A stretch of 64,000 nucleotides of DNA from an uncultured Rhodospirillaceae bacterium (GCA_937887565.1 CALABS010000065.1:1-64000), one strand, 5' to 3'. Numbered from the stretch's first letter, positions 45,502 through 55,364 are shown. The notes: generated from the letters alone by a model not told the origin. Made by a program: numbers and translations.

Positions 45502-45816
45502 ATGAAGAATGTCACGGACTCGTCGTTCGAAGCCGAGGTGCTGAAGGCCTCGGGCCCGGTGCTGGTCGATTTCTGGGCCGAATGGTGCGGCCCCTGCCGC
45601 CAGATCGCTCCCGCCCTCGAGGACCTCGCCAAGGATCTGGGCGACAAGATCACCGTCGCCAAGGTCAACATCGACGACAATCCGGCCACGCCCGGCCGGT
45701 ACGGCGTTCGCGGCATTCCCACGCTGATGATCTTCAAGGACGGCCAGGTCGCCGCCACCAAGATCGGCGCGCTTCCGAAGAGCAAGCTCTACGAGTGGGT
45801 CGAGCAGTCGATCTGA
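45502..45816 (+). CDS. trxA: Thioredoxin 1
   Basis: A 104-residue cytosolic thioredoxin with the WCGPC active site (C29, C32) in FWAEWCGPCRQIAP and the cis-Pro in GIPTLMIFKDG. It reduces disulfides in ribonucleotide reductase and other proteins, using thioredoxin reductase and NADPH. The length is typical. A promoter lies upstream and a strong terminator downstream, so it is monocistronic. In many alphaproteobacteria trxA follows addA; here the two are 45 kb apart. Confidence 0.95.
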   Translation: MKNVTDSSFEAEVLKASGPVLVDFWAEWCGPCRQIAPALEDLAKDLGDKITVAKVNIDDNPATPGRYGVRGIPTLMIFKDGQVAATKIGALPKSKLYEWVEQSI

Positions 45817-45831
45817 CGCCGCCACGACACG

Positions 45832-45862
45832 AAAAGCCCCGCGCCAGGCGCGGGGCTTTTTT
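45832..45862. terminator. Strong bidirectional terminator between trxA and ftsH-like gene
   Basis: A 12-bp stem (AAAAGCCCCGCG / CGCGGGGCTTTT, 5-nt loop) with six T on the plus strand and four A on the other side. It starts 16 bp after the trxA stop and can also end the minus-strand ftsH-like message, whose stop is at 45872. Confidence 0.92.
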
Positions 45863-45871
45863 GTTGGCGGA

Positions 45872-47731
<1,860 letters not shown>

Positions 47732-47822
47732 GGTTCGGCTTCCGTCCTATCCAGGTCGAGGTACGGGGACGGAAGGTAAGCTTTCGGAAACCGTCGCGGG
47801 GGCACGCAAAGGGAGGGCGGCG

Positions 47823-47852
47823 AAAAATGGGGCGGACCTGCTGGCCCGCCCC
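47823..47852 (-). terminator. Intrinsic terminator of the candidate small RNA
   Basis: Minus-strand stem GGGGCGG (47852-47846) / CCGCCCC (47835-47829) with a 10-nt loop, followed by ATTTTT. It stands 92 bp upstream of the ftsH-like start with no annotated gene immediately before it on that strand, which is what revealed the RNA. Confidence 0.8.
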
Positions 47853-47924
47853 AAGTCTTCGAGGAGGAAACGCGCTGTCGTAGAGGGCGCGGTTCCCGTC
47901 GCGGGATCTCGGGACCCGCGGACG
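47823..47924 (-). ncRNA. Candidate trans-acting small RNA (anti-Shine-Dalgarno type)
   Basis: About 102 nt on the minus strand. From the 5' end: a hairpin CGCGGG / CCCGCG (47920-47900), a second hairpin CGCGC / GCGCG (47891-47871), a single-stranded segment with UUUCCUCCUCGAAG (CCUCCUC at 47867-47861), then the terminator hairpin and U-run. A TATAGT -10 lies 7 nt upstream of the assumed start. The CCUCCUC loop could pair with ribosome-binding sites, as in alphaproteobacterial sRNAs. The size and layout recall the suhB/MmgR (alpha-r8) family, which I cannot verify here. The alternative is a transcribed leader with attenuator for the ftsH-like gene. Confidence 0.6.
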
Positions 47925-47930
47925 GCGCGC

Positions 47931-47936
47931 ACTATA
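47931..47936 (-). promoter_or_regulatory. -10 element for the small RNA
   Basis: TATAGT on the minus strand. The hexamer 17 bp upstream (TTCCTT) is a poor -35, so activation or an alternative sigma factor may be needed. The rest of the 47937-48073 spacer, which should also hold the promoter of the cytochrome gene on the plus strand, shows no clear signal. Confidence 0.5.
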
Positions 47937-48073
47937 GGGGAATGCCCCACCCAAAGGAATAGGTTGAAGACCGGACGGGATCAGCGGGCGCCGGATGCCG
48001 CCGAACCGACATACGGCTGTTACGGAACCGTGCGATGATGGTCGCGAGATCGGGAACGGCCGAGAGGTGCGCC

Positions 48074-48577
48074 ATGAGTCGGATCACCGCGACAGCGACG
48101 CTCGGGCTGGCGATCCTGCTCGGCAGTGCGGGCGGGCCGGCGACCGCCGAGGATCTCCATGTCCTGTGGGACCGCCAATGCGGCGGCTGCCACGGCCATG
48201 CCGGCGACTTCGCCCGCGATTCGCTGCGGGTGGTGGACGGGCGGCTTGTCGGGGCCCGGCTTGGTGACGGCGTCGAGGCCTTCCTGGCCACGCACAATGG
48301 CGGCTATTCCCCCGAGGTCGTCGCGGCCATGACCGGCATGTTGCGGGCGCAGTTGCAGACGCCCGACCTGTTCCGCAGCCACTGCGCCGACTGCCATGGC
48401 CTGGCCGCCCAGTTCGTCCGCGAGCAACTGGTCGAGCGTGACGGCCGGCTGGTGGGGCGCTATTCGGGAGCCGAGGTCGAGGCGACCCTGGCGCGGCACG
48501 GCGGCCTGGATGACGGGCAGGCGACGCTGATGCTGCGGGTTCTCGAGCGCATCGAACGCGAGGTCCATCGCCGCTGA
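48074..48577 (+). CDS. Secreted diheme c-type cytochrome
   Basis: A 167-residue protein with a Sec signal (ATATLGLAILLGSAGGPATAED) and two heme-attachment sites, CGGCH (C36, C39, H40) and CADCH (C104, C107, H108). The two halves look like a duplicated small cytochrome unit: each CxxCH is followed by about 20 residues to a VxxxDGRLVGxRxG motif. Distal ligands are uncertain; few Met residues are available (M86, M89). It is a periplasmic electron carrier or sensor. The 114-bp gap to the hemerythrin gene has an inverted repeat (CAGCCC / GGGCTG) but no T-run. Confidence 0.8.
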   Translation: MSRITATATLGLAILLGSAGGPATAEDLHVLWDRQCGGCHGHAGDFARDSLRVVDGRLVGARLGDGVEAFLATHNGGYSPEVVAAMTGMLRAQLQTPDLFRSHCADCHGLAAQFVREQLVERDGRLVGRYSGAEVEATLARHGGLDDGQATLMLRVLERIEREVHRR

Positions 48578-48691
48578 GATACGGACAGCCCGCATCCCTG
48601 GGCTGCGAAAACGCGGGCACAAGCGAGTCGTTCCGCCGTCCCGGCGGGGGGTAGAATTGAAGCCGGGGACAAGGATTGGGTTGGAGGGGCC

Positions 48692-49159
48692 ATGTTCACG
48701 TGGCGGCCCGAAATGAGCGTCGGGCATCCCGACATCGACCGCGACCACCGGCATCTGGTCGAGCTTCTCAACGCCTTCGAGGGCGCCGCCGGGCGCGAGC
48801 CGTCGCAGGCCGTTCTGCACGACACCCTGCTCAAGCTGCAGGACTACGCCATCGACCATTTCGGCCGCGAGGAGGCCATCCAGCGCGAGGCCGGCTATCC
48901 GTTCCTGGTCGAGCACAAGCACGAGCACGACGCGCTGGTCGAACGCCTGACCGATTTCGCCAAGACCTATTTCATCAGCCGGCGGCGGCCGGTGGACCGC
49001 GCGGTGTTGACGGAATTCGCCGCCTTCCTTCGCGAGTGGTTCGTCGTCCACACCATGGGCGCCGACCTGCGGATGAAGGGCTGGGTGGGTGTCAAGCCGG
49101 CGGAACGGGTGTCCCCGTCGCCGCCAGCCGCTCCCGCCGCTCGTCGAGGCGGGCGCTGA
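48692..49159 (+). CDS. Bacteriohemerythrin
   Basis: A 155-residue single-domain hemerythrin: MSVGHPDIDRDHRHLVELLN with H19, then YAIDHFGREEAI, EHKHEHDALVERL and FVVHTMGADLRMK. These supply the five His, Glu and Asp ligands of the di-iron O2-binding site. Such proteins bind oxygen reversibly and are numerous in microaerophilic Rhodospirillales, where they may deliver or sense O2. GGAGGGG precedes the ATG. The C-terminal Pro/Ala tail overlaps the convergent thioesterase by 68 bp. Confidence 0.92.
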   Translation: MFTWRPEMSVGHPDIDRDHRHLVELLNAFEGAAGREPSQAVLHDTLLKLQDYAIDHFGREEAIQREAGYPFLVEHKHEHDALVERLTDFAKTYFISRRRPVDRAVLTEFAAFLREWFVVHTMGADLRMKGWVGVKPAERVSPSPPAAPAARRGGR

Positions 49160-49541
49160 AGCGGTCCCAGGCGACCACCGCGCGGTCGTGGGTGCCGCCG
49201 CCGATGATGTCCAGCTCATCGCGGGCGACGACGTCCCAACCGACCCGGCGGCCATCGACGGCGCGGCAGGTCACCGTCACGATCACCGTCTGGCCGGGCA
49301 GGGTGGGGGCGGTGTGGGTGACGGCGATGCCCACGCCCAGCGAGCCCTCGCCCTCGTCCAGATGCGGCGTCAGCGCCTCGATGCAGGCCCATTCCATCAG
49401 CCCGACCATGAAGCCGGTGGCGAAGACCTCGGGCATGGTGCGGAAGTCCGGGGATTCCGGGTAGAGGGCGGGAACGGTCTTCGAGCGCGGGATGGTGAAG
49501 CGGAGCTCGTGGCTCATGCCCGGAACCAGGGTGGATTTCAC
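49092..49541 (-). CDS. Hot-dog thioesterase (fluoroacetyl-CoA-thioesterase-like)
   Basis: A 149-residue hot-dog fold protein: FATGFMVGLMEWACIEALTPHLDEGEGSLG, then VTHTAPTLPGQTVIVTVTC. The Glu in MEWAC and the Thr and His around THTAPTLPG match the FlK-type family, whose generic members hydrolyse acyl-CoA esters of unknown identity. GTG 49541 is preferred because AGAGGAG lies 8 nt upstream. The last 22 codons overlap the hemerythrin 3' end on the opposite strand. Confidence 0.75.
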   Translation of the reverse strand: MKSTLVPGMSHELRFTIPRSKTVPALYPESPDFRTMPEVFATGFMVGLMEWACIEALTPHLDEGEGSLGVGIAVTHTAPTLPGQTVIVTVTCRAVDGRRVGWDVVARDELDIIGGGTHDRAVVAWDRFSARLDERRERLAATGTPVPPA

Positions 49542-49638
49542 GGCGTGCTCCTCTTGCGGCGATGGTCGTCGGGCGGCATGGTAGCGCGCACCGCCCACGC
49601 GGCCAGCCGGGAATTTCCCTGGGAGGATGACGGCCACC

Positions 49639-50178
49639 ATGATCCAGGAGACGCTCGACGCCCTCGACGACGGGGTGGCGCGATTCGACGGCGGGATGCG
49701 GCTGGCGGTGTGGAACCGCACGCTGGCATCACGGATGGGCTATCCGGCCGAGCTGATGCGCGTCGGCACCCACTTCCTCGACTTCGTGCACTTCAATATC
49801 GGTCGCGGCGAACACGGTTCCGGCCCGGCCCGCCTGCTGGCCCGCCAACGCCTCGCCACCGTCGCCGACAGCTACCAGCGGCGCCGCCCCGACGGCTCGG
49901 TGGTGCGGGTGCGCGGGCGCGCCATGCCCGATGGCGGCTTCGTCAAGGTCTTCAGCTTTCCGCCCGACGCCGAGGCCGTCCCGTGCCTGACCGCCCGCGA
50001 GCACGAGGTGCTGCTGTGGGCCGCCGAGGGCAAGACCGCCTGGGAGACCGCGACCATCCTCGGCCTGTCCGCCAAGACGGTGGAATTTCATCTCGCCAAT
50101 TGCGCCCGCAAGCTGGGGACGGCGGGCAAGGCGCCGACGGTGCTGGCGGCGGCCCGGCGGGGGCTGCTGCCCTTGTAG
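49639..50178 (+). CDS. PAS-LuxR-type transcriptional regulator
   Basis: A 179-residue protein: a PAS_7-like sensor domain (IQETLDALDDGVARFDGGMRLAVWN, then YQRRRPDGSVVRVRGRAMPDGGFV) and a LuxR/GerE helix-turn-helix (CLTAREHEVLLWAAEGKTAWETATILGLSAKTVEFHLAN). The in-frame ATG at 49627 directly abuts GGGAGG, so the ATG at 49639 is more likely. It is a cytosolic sensor-regulator; the ligand and targets are unknown. It is divergent from the thioesterase and ends 5 bp from the convergent cupredoxin stop. Confidence 0.82.
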   Translation: MIQETLDALDDGVARFDGGMRLAVWNRTLASRMGYPAELMRVGTHFLDFVHFNIGRGEHGSGPARLLARQRLATVADSYQRRRPDGSVVRVRGRAMPDGGFVKVFSFPPDAEAVPCLTAREHEVLLWAAEGKTAWETATILGLSAKTVEFHLANCARKLGTAGKAPTVLAAARRGLLPL

Positions 50179-50182
50179 CGGG

Positions 50183-50653
50183 TTACTCCACCACGTTGAC
50201 GATGCCGGTCATGCCCAGCAGGGCGTGGCCGGGCATGGTGCATTCGAAGCGGTACGAGCCGTAACGGGCGGGGACGAACCACAGTTCCTGGACCACGCCG
50301 TCTTCGACCGTCACCTTCTCGACCCACGGCGCCTCGACCGTCTGCTGGGGGGTGACCAGCTTCTGCACCGCGATGCCCTTGAAGAAGGACTCCGAGACGA
50401 AGGTATGGTCGCTGGTCGAGGTGTTGCGCAGGATCAGCCGCACCGGCTCGCCACGGCGGAAGGTCAGCTCGTCGGGACGGAAGGCGTGGTTGACCAGTTC
50501 CAGCTCGACCACGCGCGGGTTGGACCAGTCGGCCTGGGCCACCACCTCGCGGGCATTCTTGAGGTAGCCCGGCGGCTGCACGTGGCTCACCTTGTCGGGG
50601 CCGGCGCAGCCGAAGGCGGCGAGCAGCGAGAGCAGCAGGGCCAGGTGTTTCAT
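50183..50653 (-). CDS. Cupredoxin-fold lipoprotein
   Basis: A 156-residue protein with a lipoprotein signal (LALLLSLLAAFGC) and a type-1 copper fold. Likely ligands are the His in TSDHTFV and Cys, His and Met in FECTMPGHALLGM. It is probably anchored in the periplasm and carries electrons, or copper, there. GGAGG with 6-nt spacing selects ATG 50653. It is the third gene of an operon, overlapping the cupin stop by four bases (ATGA). Confidence 0.8.
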   Translation of the reverse strand: MKHLALLLSLLAAFGCAGPDKVSHVQPPGYLKNAREVVAQADWSNPRVVELELVNHAFRPDELTFRRGEPVRLILRNTSTSDHTFVSESFFKGIAVQKLVTPQQTVEAPWVEKVTVEDGVVQELWFVPARYGSYRFECTMPGHALLGMTGIVNVVE

Positions 50654-51069
50654 GCGCATCCTCCCTCGGGGTCCCAGCCGGGTGGGGCCAGGGTGAAGCC
50701 GGCGAACTCGAATGCCGGCGCCACCACGCAGCCGACCAGCACCCAATCGCCCAGCGGTTCGGCGGCCTGCCACGCATGGGGCGGCACCACCGCCTGCGGC
50801 CGCTGGCCGAGGGCGAGGTCGGCGCCAAGCACGGTGTCGGCGACACCGGCGATGCGCAGCCTCAGCGGCGCGCCGGCATGCCAGGTCCAGGTTTCGACCG
50901 CGTCCACCTTGTGCCAGTGCGAGCGCTCGCCCGCCCGCAGCAGATAATAGATGGCGGTGCAGGCGCCGCGCCCCCCGTCCTCGGATGGGTGGCGATAGGT
51001 CTCGGCATAGGCGCCGCCCTCCGGATGGGGGACCAGCCCCAGCCGGGCGATGACCTCGTCGGCGGTCAT
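50650..51069 (-). CDS. Cupin (DUF985) protein
   Basis: A 139-residue cupin: LVPHPEGGAYAETYRHP, AIYYLLRAGERSHWHKVDAVETWTWHAG, then VVPPHAWQAAEP and GCVVAPAFEFAGFTLAP. The H-x-H pair in SHWHKV, with E in VETW, forms the expected metal site. DUF985 proteins are related to yeast YML079w; no reaction is established. Both ends overlap neighbours by an ATGA, so it is translated together with the GST and cupredoxin genes. Confidence 0.8.
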   Translation of the reverse strand: MTADEVIARLGLVPHPEGGAYAETYRHPSEDGGRGACTAIYYLLRAGERSHWHKVDAVETWTWHAGAPLRLRIAGVADTVLGADLALGQRPQAVVPPHAWQAAEPLGDWVLVGCVVAPAFEFAGFTLAPPGWDPEGGCA

Positions 51070-51668
51070 TCCTTGGGCACGGTCAGGGCCAGCGACGGCC
51101 GCGCCGACACCGTCTCGAACCACGTCGCCAGGGTGGCGCGGCCGGCCCGCCAGTCGGCGATCCTGCGCAGGTCGAGATAGCCGAGCGCGCAAGCGGTGGC
51201 GATCTGGCCGATCAGGAACTCCTCGCCCCAGCCGGCGCATTCCTGCTCCAGCGCGTCGCAGGCCCGCGCTATGGCGGCCTGCTGGCGGTCGGCCCAGGCC
51301 GGCCAGCGGGCGGTCTCGGGGCGGGTGGAGGTCTCGACGCGCACCTGCACGGCGGCGTCGAGGATGCCGTCGGCCAGGGCCTGGAGGCGCAACTGGCGCC
51401 AGCGCTCGCCGCCCGCGGGCGGGAACAGCTTGCGGCCGTCATGCAGGGAATCCAGGTATTCGCAGATCACCGGCGAATCGTACAGCGCCTCGCCGCCGTC
51501 GGTGATCAGCGCCGGCACCTTGCACAGCGGGTTGTCCCGGGGCAGGTCGGTGTCGGCCGCCCAGGCGTTGGTGACCACGGTGTCGAGCCGCTTGTCCAGG
51601 CCGGCCTCGTAGGCCACGGCCAAACATTTGCGGGCGAAGGGCGAGGTGGTGGAATAACGCAGCTTCAT
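51066..51668 (-). CDS. Glutathione S-transferase
   Basis: A 200-residue GST with the N-terminal thioredoxin-like domain (MKLRYSTTSPFARKCLAVAYEAG), cis-Pro in KVPALITDGGEALYDSPVICEYLD, and a helical C-terminal domain. The Ser/Thr pair at residues 6-9 is the likely glutathione-activating site. It leads the GST-cupin-cupredoxin operon; GGGAGG lies 7 nt before the ATG. Confidence 0.85.
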   Translation of the reverse strand: MKLRYSTTSPFARKCLAVAYEAGLDKRLDTVVTNAWAADTDLPRDNPLCKVPALITDGGEALYDSPVICEYLDSLHDGRKLFPPAGGERWRQLRLQALADGILDAAVQVRVETSTRPETARWPAWADRQQAAIARACDALEQECAGWGEEFLIGQIATACALGYLDLRRIADWRAGRATLATWFETVSARPSLALTVPKE

Positions 51669-51698
51669 GGATCGTCCTCCCGCGGGGGCGGGGGGCCT

Positions 51699-52928
51699 TC
51701 AGGTGCGATAGGCCCCGTTGATATCGATATAGGCATGGGTCAGGTCGCAGGTCCACACCGTGGCCTTGCCCTTGCCCAGGCCGATGTCGACCTCGATCAG
51801 GATGTCGCGCCCCGTCATGTGCGCGTTGACCGGGGCCTCGTCGTAGCCGGGGACCACCAGGCCGTTCCTGGCCACCTCGACGCCGCCGATGGCGATGCAG
51901 AGGCGGTCGCGGTCGGCCTTCTCGCCCGCCTTGCCCACCGCCATGACCACGCGGCCCCAGTTGGCGTCCTCGCCGGCGATGGCGGTCTTGACCAGGGGCG
52001 AGTTGGCGATGGCTAGGCCGATGCGCTTGGCGGCCTTGTTGCCGGCCGCGCCCTTGACGCGGACCTCGACGAACTTGGTGGCGCCCTCGCCGTCCTTGAC
52101 CACCTGATGGGCGAGGTCGAGCAGCAGATCCTCGAGCTTGGCCTTGAAGTCGGCCAGCCGCTTGTCCTTGGGATCGGTGATCCTGGCGTGCTTGACCTGG
52201 CCGGTGGCGAACAGCAGCAGCGTGTCCGAGGTCGAGGTGTCGCTGTCTACCGTGATGCAGTTGAACGACTTGTCCACCCCCTTGGTTAGCAGGTGCTGCA
52301 GCACTTCGTGCGGCAGGCTGGCGTCGGTGAAGACGTAGGACAGCATGGTCGCCATGTCGGGGGCGATCATGCCGGCGCCCTTGGCGATACCGTTGATGGT
52401 GACCTGGCGGCCCTCGATGACGGCCGTGCGCGTCGCGCCCTTGGGGAAGGTGTCGGTGGTCATGATGGCCCGCGCCGCCTCGGCCCAGTTGTCCGCCGTC
52501 AGCTTGGCCATGGCCGCCGACAGGTTGGCGGTGATCTTCTCGTCGGGCAGGGGCACGCCGATGGTGCCGGTCGAGCTGATATAGACCTCGTGCTTCTTGC
52601 ACTCCATCAGTTCGGCGGCCTTGGCCACCGTGCGCTCGACCGACGCCATGCCGGCGGCGCCGGTGAAGGCGTTGGCGTTGCCGGAATTGACCACCAGGAC
52701 CCGCGCCTTGCCCTTGGCCGCCGCGTCGCGGCACCACACCACCGGCGCCGAGCAGGTCAGCGAACGGGTGAACACCCCGGCCACGGTGCTGCCGGGGGCC
52801 AGTTCGGCCACCAGCAGGTCGGGGCGGCCCACATAGCGGATGCCGCATTCGTGGCCGGCCAGACGCACGCCGGCCAGCGCCGGCATGGTCGGGAAGGATG
52901 CGGGGGCGAGCGGCGAGATGGCGGTCAT
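51699..52928 (-). CDS. argJ: ArgJ, bifunctional ornithine acetyltransferase/N-acetylglutamate synthase
   Basis: A 409-residue enzyme of arginine biosynthesis that moves the acetyl group from N-acetylornithine to glutamate (and may also use acetyl-CoA). The autocleavage site KGAGMIAPDMATML, where the Thr becomes the nucleophile, is intact near residue 190. The N-terminal LAGHECGIRYVGRPDL and C-terminal THAYIDINGAYRT are family typical. A longer frame upstream is out-of-frame parvulin sequence. It follows the parvulin gene by 32 bp on the same strand, a pairing seen in many alphaproteobacteria next to secA. Confidence 0.95.
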   Translation of the reverse strand: MTAISPLAPASFPTMPALAGVRLAGHECGIRYVGRPDLLVAELAPGSTVAGVFTRSLTCSAPVVWCRDAAAKGKARVLVVNSGNANAFTGAAGMASVERTVAKAAELMECKKHEVYISSTGTIGVPLPDEKITANLSAAMAKLTADNWAEAARAIMTTDTFPKGATRTAVIEGRQVTINGIAKGAGMIAPDMATMLSYVFTDASLPHEVLQHLLTKGVDKSFNCITVDSDTSTSDTLLLFATGQVKHARITDPKDKRLADFKAKLEDLLLDLAHQVVKDGEGATKFVEVRVKGAAGNKAAKRIGLAIANSPLVKTAIAGEDANWGRVVMAVGKAGEKADRDRLCIAIGGVEVARNGLVVPGYDEAPVNAHMTGRDILIEVDIGLGKGKATVWTCDLTHAYIDINGAYRT

Positions 52929-52960
52929 GGCGCGGGTCCTTCGTGGTCGTCCGGGAATGG

Positions 52961-53797
52961 TCAGTCCTTGGCGCTGCCGTCGGGGTTCATCACCTTGACC
53001 TTGGCCTTGGCGCGGATGTCGGCGACGATGCGCTCGGCGGTCTTCTCGGCCACCTGCTCGCGCAGCATCGGCCGGGCCTGCTCCAGGGTCGGCGGGCTGG
53101 ACATCCGGCTGTCCTCGACCTTGATGACGTGCCAGCCGAACTGGCTCTTGACCGGGGTTTTCGAGATTTCGCCGGGCTTCATGGCGAAGGCGGCGGCCGA
53201 GAACTCGGCCACCATCTCGCCCTTGGCGAAATAGCCGAGGTCGCCGCCGTTCTGCTGCGCCGAGGGGTCCTTGGACTTGCTCTTGGCGATGGCGGCGAAG
53301 TCGCCGCCCTTGTTCAGCTCGGCGATGACCGCCTTGGCCTCGTCCTCGCTGGCGAGCAGGATGTGGCTGGCCTTGACCTCGGATTCCGGCTTGTAGTCCT
53401 TCAGCGCGACGTCGTAGGCGTCCTTGATCGCCTCGTCGGTGACGGCGGCGCGCAGCTTCTTGTTCATCCACATCTTGACGGCCAGCTGGCGCTCGAACTG
53501 CTTGAGCGTCTCCTTCAGCTCGGGATCGTCGAGGACCTTGTCCTTCTTGGCCTGGGCGTAGATCAAGTGGTTGTTGACCACCACCTCCAGCAATTCCTCG
53601 AACGGATACTGCATGGCCATCTGGGGCGGCAGGGCGCGCTGGTAGGCGGCGACTTCCGAGGCGCGGATCTCGGCGCCGTTGACGACGGCGACCACGGGGT
53701 CCTTGCCGGCCTTCTCGGCGGCGGCGGCGGGCAGGACGGCGAGACCGGCCACCAGCCCGAGGGCCAGGGCGCCGCGGCGGGCGGAAAACATCTTCAT
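52961..53797 (-). CDS. Periplasmic peptidyl-prolyl isomerase (parvulin)
   Basis: A 278-residue protein with a Sec signal (ALALGLVAGLAVLPAAAAEK), a SurA-like N-terminal helical region (about 30-135) and one rotamase domain (about 140-240: VKASHILLASEDEAKAV, then GGDLGYFAKGEMVAEFS and SQFGWHVIKV). It assists folding of exported proteins. GGAAGC upstream supports ATG 53797 over the longer frame. It probably shares a promoter with argJ; divergent from the kinase at 53973. Confidence 0.9.
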   Translation of the reverse strand: MKMFSARRGALALGLVAGLAVLPAAAAEKAGKDPVVAVVNGAEIRASEVAAYQRALPPQMAMQYPFEELLEVVVNNHLIYAQAKKDKVLDDPELKETLKQFERQLAVKMWMNKKLRAAVTDEAIKDAYDVALKDYKPESEVKASHILLASEDEAKAVIAELNKGGDFAAIAKSKSKDPSAQQNGGDLGYFAKGEMVAEFSAAAFAMKPGEISKTPVKSQFGWHVIKVEDSRMSSPPTLEQARPMLREQVAEKTAERIVADIRAKAKVKVMNPDGSAKD

Positions 53798-53972
53798 CGA
53801 ATGCGCTTCCTTCTGGGGTGGCGGCGGTGGGGGCGTCACCGCGAGGCGTCGCATTGGTTTGAAGCATAACCACGACGCCGGCACAAGAGGCGGCTAAAGC
53901 GCTTGACGAAAGCACACCCATGCGTGGCCGTGTGGTGCTATGATCCGGCCGTTTCGACCAAAAGGGGGAATA

Positions 53973-55280
53973 ATGCGCACAGCATGTTCCTTTAAGTTGT
54001 CACCAGCGGTTGTTCTGTCGCTGATCTACGGAGCGTTCGGCGCGCTGTGGATCGTGGTCTCGGACGGCGCGGTGGCGACCCTCGTCCGCGATCCGGACCT
54101 GCTGACCCAGGTTCAGACCTGGAAGGGCTGGCTGTTCGTGGCGGCCAGCGCCGTTCTCATCCTGGCCGCCGGCTCGCGCCTGCTCAGGGCGCTGGACACC
54201 TCGGAGCAGCGCTACCGCCTGCTGTTCGCGGACACGCCGCAGCCCATCGCCGTCTACGACCCGGCCACCGGGCGGTTCGTCGAGGCCAATCCCGCCGCCT
54301 GCCGGCTGCTGGGCTATTCCTGCGAGGAACTGGCCGGCATGCCGGTGCTGGAGGCCGTCCTGCCCGACGACCGCCCCGAGGCGCGCCGCATCATGGAGCG
54401 TGCCCGCACCTCCAGCCAGGGGGTGGCCCATATCCGGCGGGTCCAATGCCGCGACGGGCGCGTCGTCCAGGTCGAGGTCACCTCCAGCCCGGTGCTGTTC
54501 AACGACCGGGTGCTGCGGCTGCTCATGCTCCAGGACCATACCGCGCGCCTGCAGGCCGAGGGGGCGCTGATCCGCAGCCTCGACCGCCTGGCCCGCCAGG
54601 AGGCCGACCGGACCCAATTGGCCCACGCCCTGGCCCACGACCTGCGCGAGCCGGTCCGCCAGGTCGCCGGCTTCGTCCAGTTGCTGGAGCGCCGCTATCG
54701 TGGCCGGCTCGACGACGAGGCCGACCAGTACATCGATTTCGCCACCGAGGGCGTGCATCGCCTGAACCGGCTGCTGGCCGACCTGCACGCCTTCACCGAG
54801 ATTCCCACCGTCGCCATCGAGGAGGTCGACGTCGGCGAGGTGGTGCAGGGCGTGCTGGCCACCTTGGCCGCCCAAATCTCGCCCCGCGATTCCATCTGCG
54901 TCGGCGAGATGCCGTATCTGGGCGCCGATCCGCGCAGCCTGTCGGCGATTCTTACCGCCTTGATCGACAATGCCTTGAAATTCCGCCGGCCGGGCACCGA
55001 CGCCCGCGTCGAGGTCTCGGTCGAGCGGCTGGGCGCCGACTGGTGCTTCACCATCCGCGACAACGGCATCGGCATCGAGCCGGAATACCGCGAGATGGTG
55101 TTCCAGTTGTTCGGCCGCCTGCATACCCGCGACCGCGTTCCCGGCAACGGAACCGGGCTGGCGCTGGCCCGCAAGCTGGTCGAGGCGGCCGGCGGCCGCA
55201 TCTGGCTGGATGACGCTCTCGGATACGGCGCCGTCTTCCGCTTCACCCTGCCGATCCGTTCCGTCCGCGCGGCGGCGTGA
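53973..55280 (+). CDS. Membrane-anchored PAS histidine kinase
   Basis: A 435-residue kinase with two membrane spans about 40 residues apart (SPAVVLSLIYGAFGALWIVV, then WLFVAASAVLILAAGSRLL), so little is exposed outside. A PAS domain (residues about 80-190) precedes HisKA, with H222 in ALAHDLREPVRQVAGFVQLL, and the ATPase domain (LIDNALKFRR, DNGIGIEPEYR, GNGTGLALARKL). AAGGGGGAA 5 nt before ATG 53973 fixes the start. A TATGAT -10 lies at 53939-53944. No response regulator is adjacent. It sits between the parvulin-argJ block and secA. Confidence 0.87.
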   Translation: MRTACSFKLSPAVVLSLIYGAFGALWIVVSDGAVATLVRDPDLLTQVQTWKGWLFVAASAVLILAAGSRLLRALDTSEQRYRLLFADTPQPIAVYDPATGRFVEANPAACRLLGYSCEELAGMPVLEAVLPDDRPEARRIMERARTSSQGVAHIRRVQCRDGRVVQVEVTSSPVLFNDRVLRLLMLQDHTARLQAEGALIRSLDRLARQEADRTQLAHALAHDLREPVRQVAGFVQLLERRYRGRLDDEADQYIDFATEGVHRLNRLLADLHAFTEIPTVAIEEVDVGEVVQGVLATLAAQISPRDSICVGEMPYLGADPRSLSAILTALIDNALKFRRPGTDARVEVSVERLGADWCFTIRDNGIGIEPEYREMVFQLFGRLHTRDRVPGNGTGLALARKLVEAAGGRIWLDDALGYGAVFRFTLPIRSVRAAA

Positions 55281-55364
55281 CGCGCCGCCGGGGCGGGGGC
55301 TCCATTCCTGGTTGGCGGCGGCCGGCCGGCGACCGTCGGGATCGGCCCGCGAGGCCTCCCGACA

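Noticed and set aside
51699..53921. One 740-residue protein on the minus strand
   Set aside because: Only the last 409 residues are ArgJ; the upstream part is an out-of-frame reading of the parvulin gene, and the argJ ATG at 52928 is clear.
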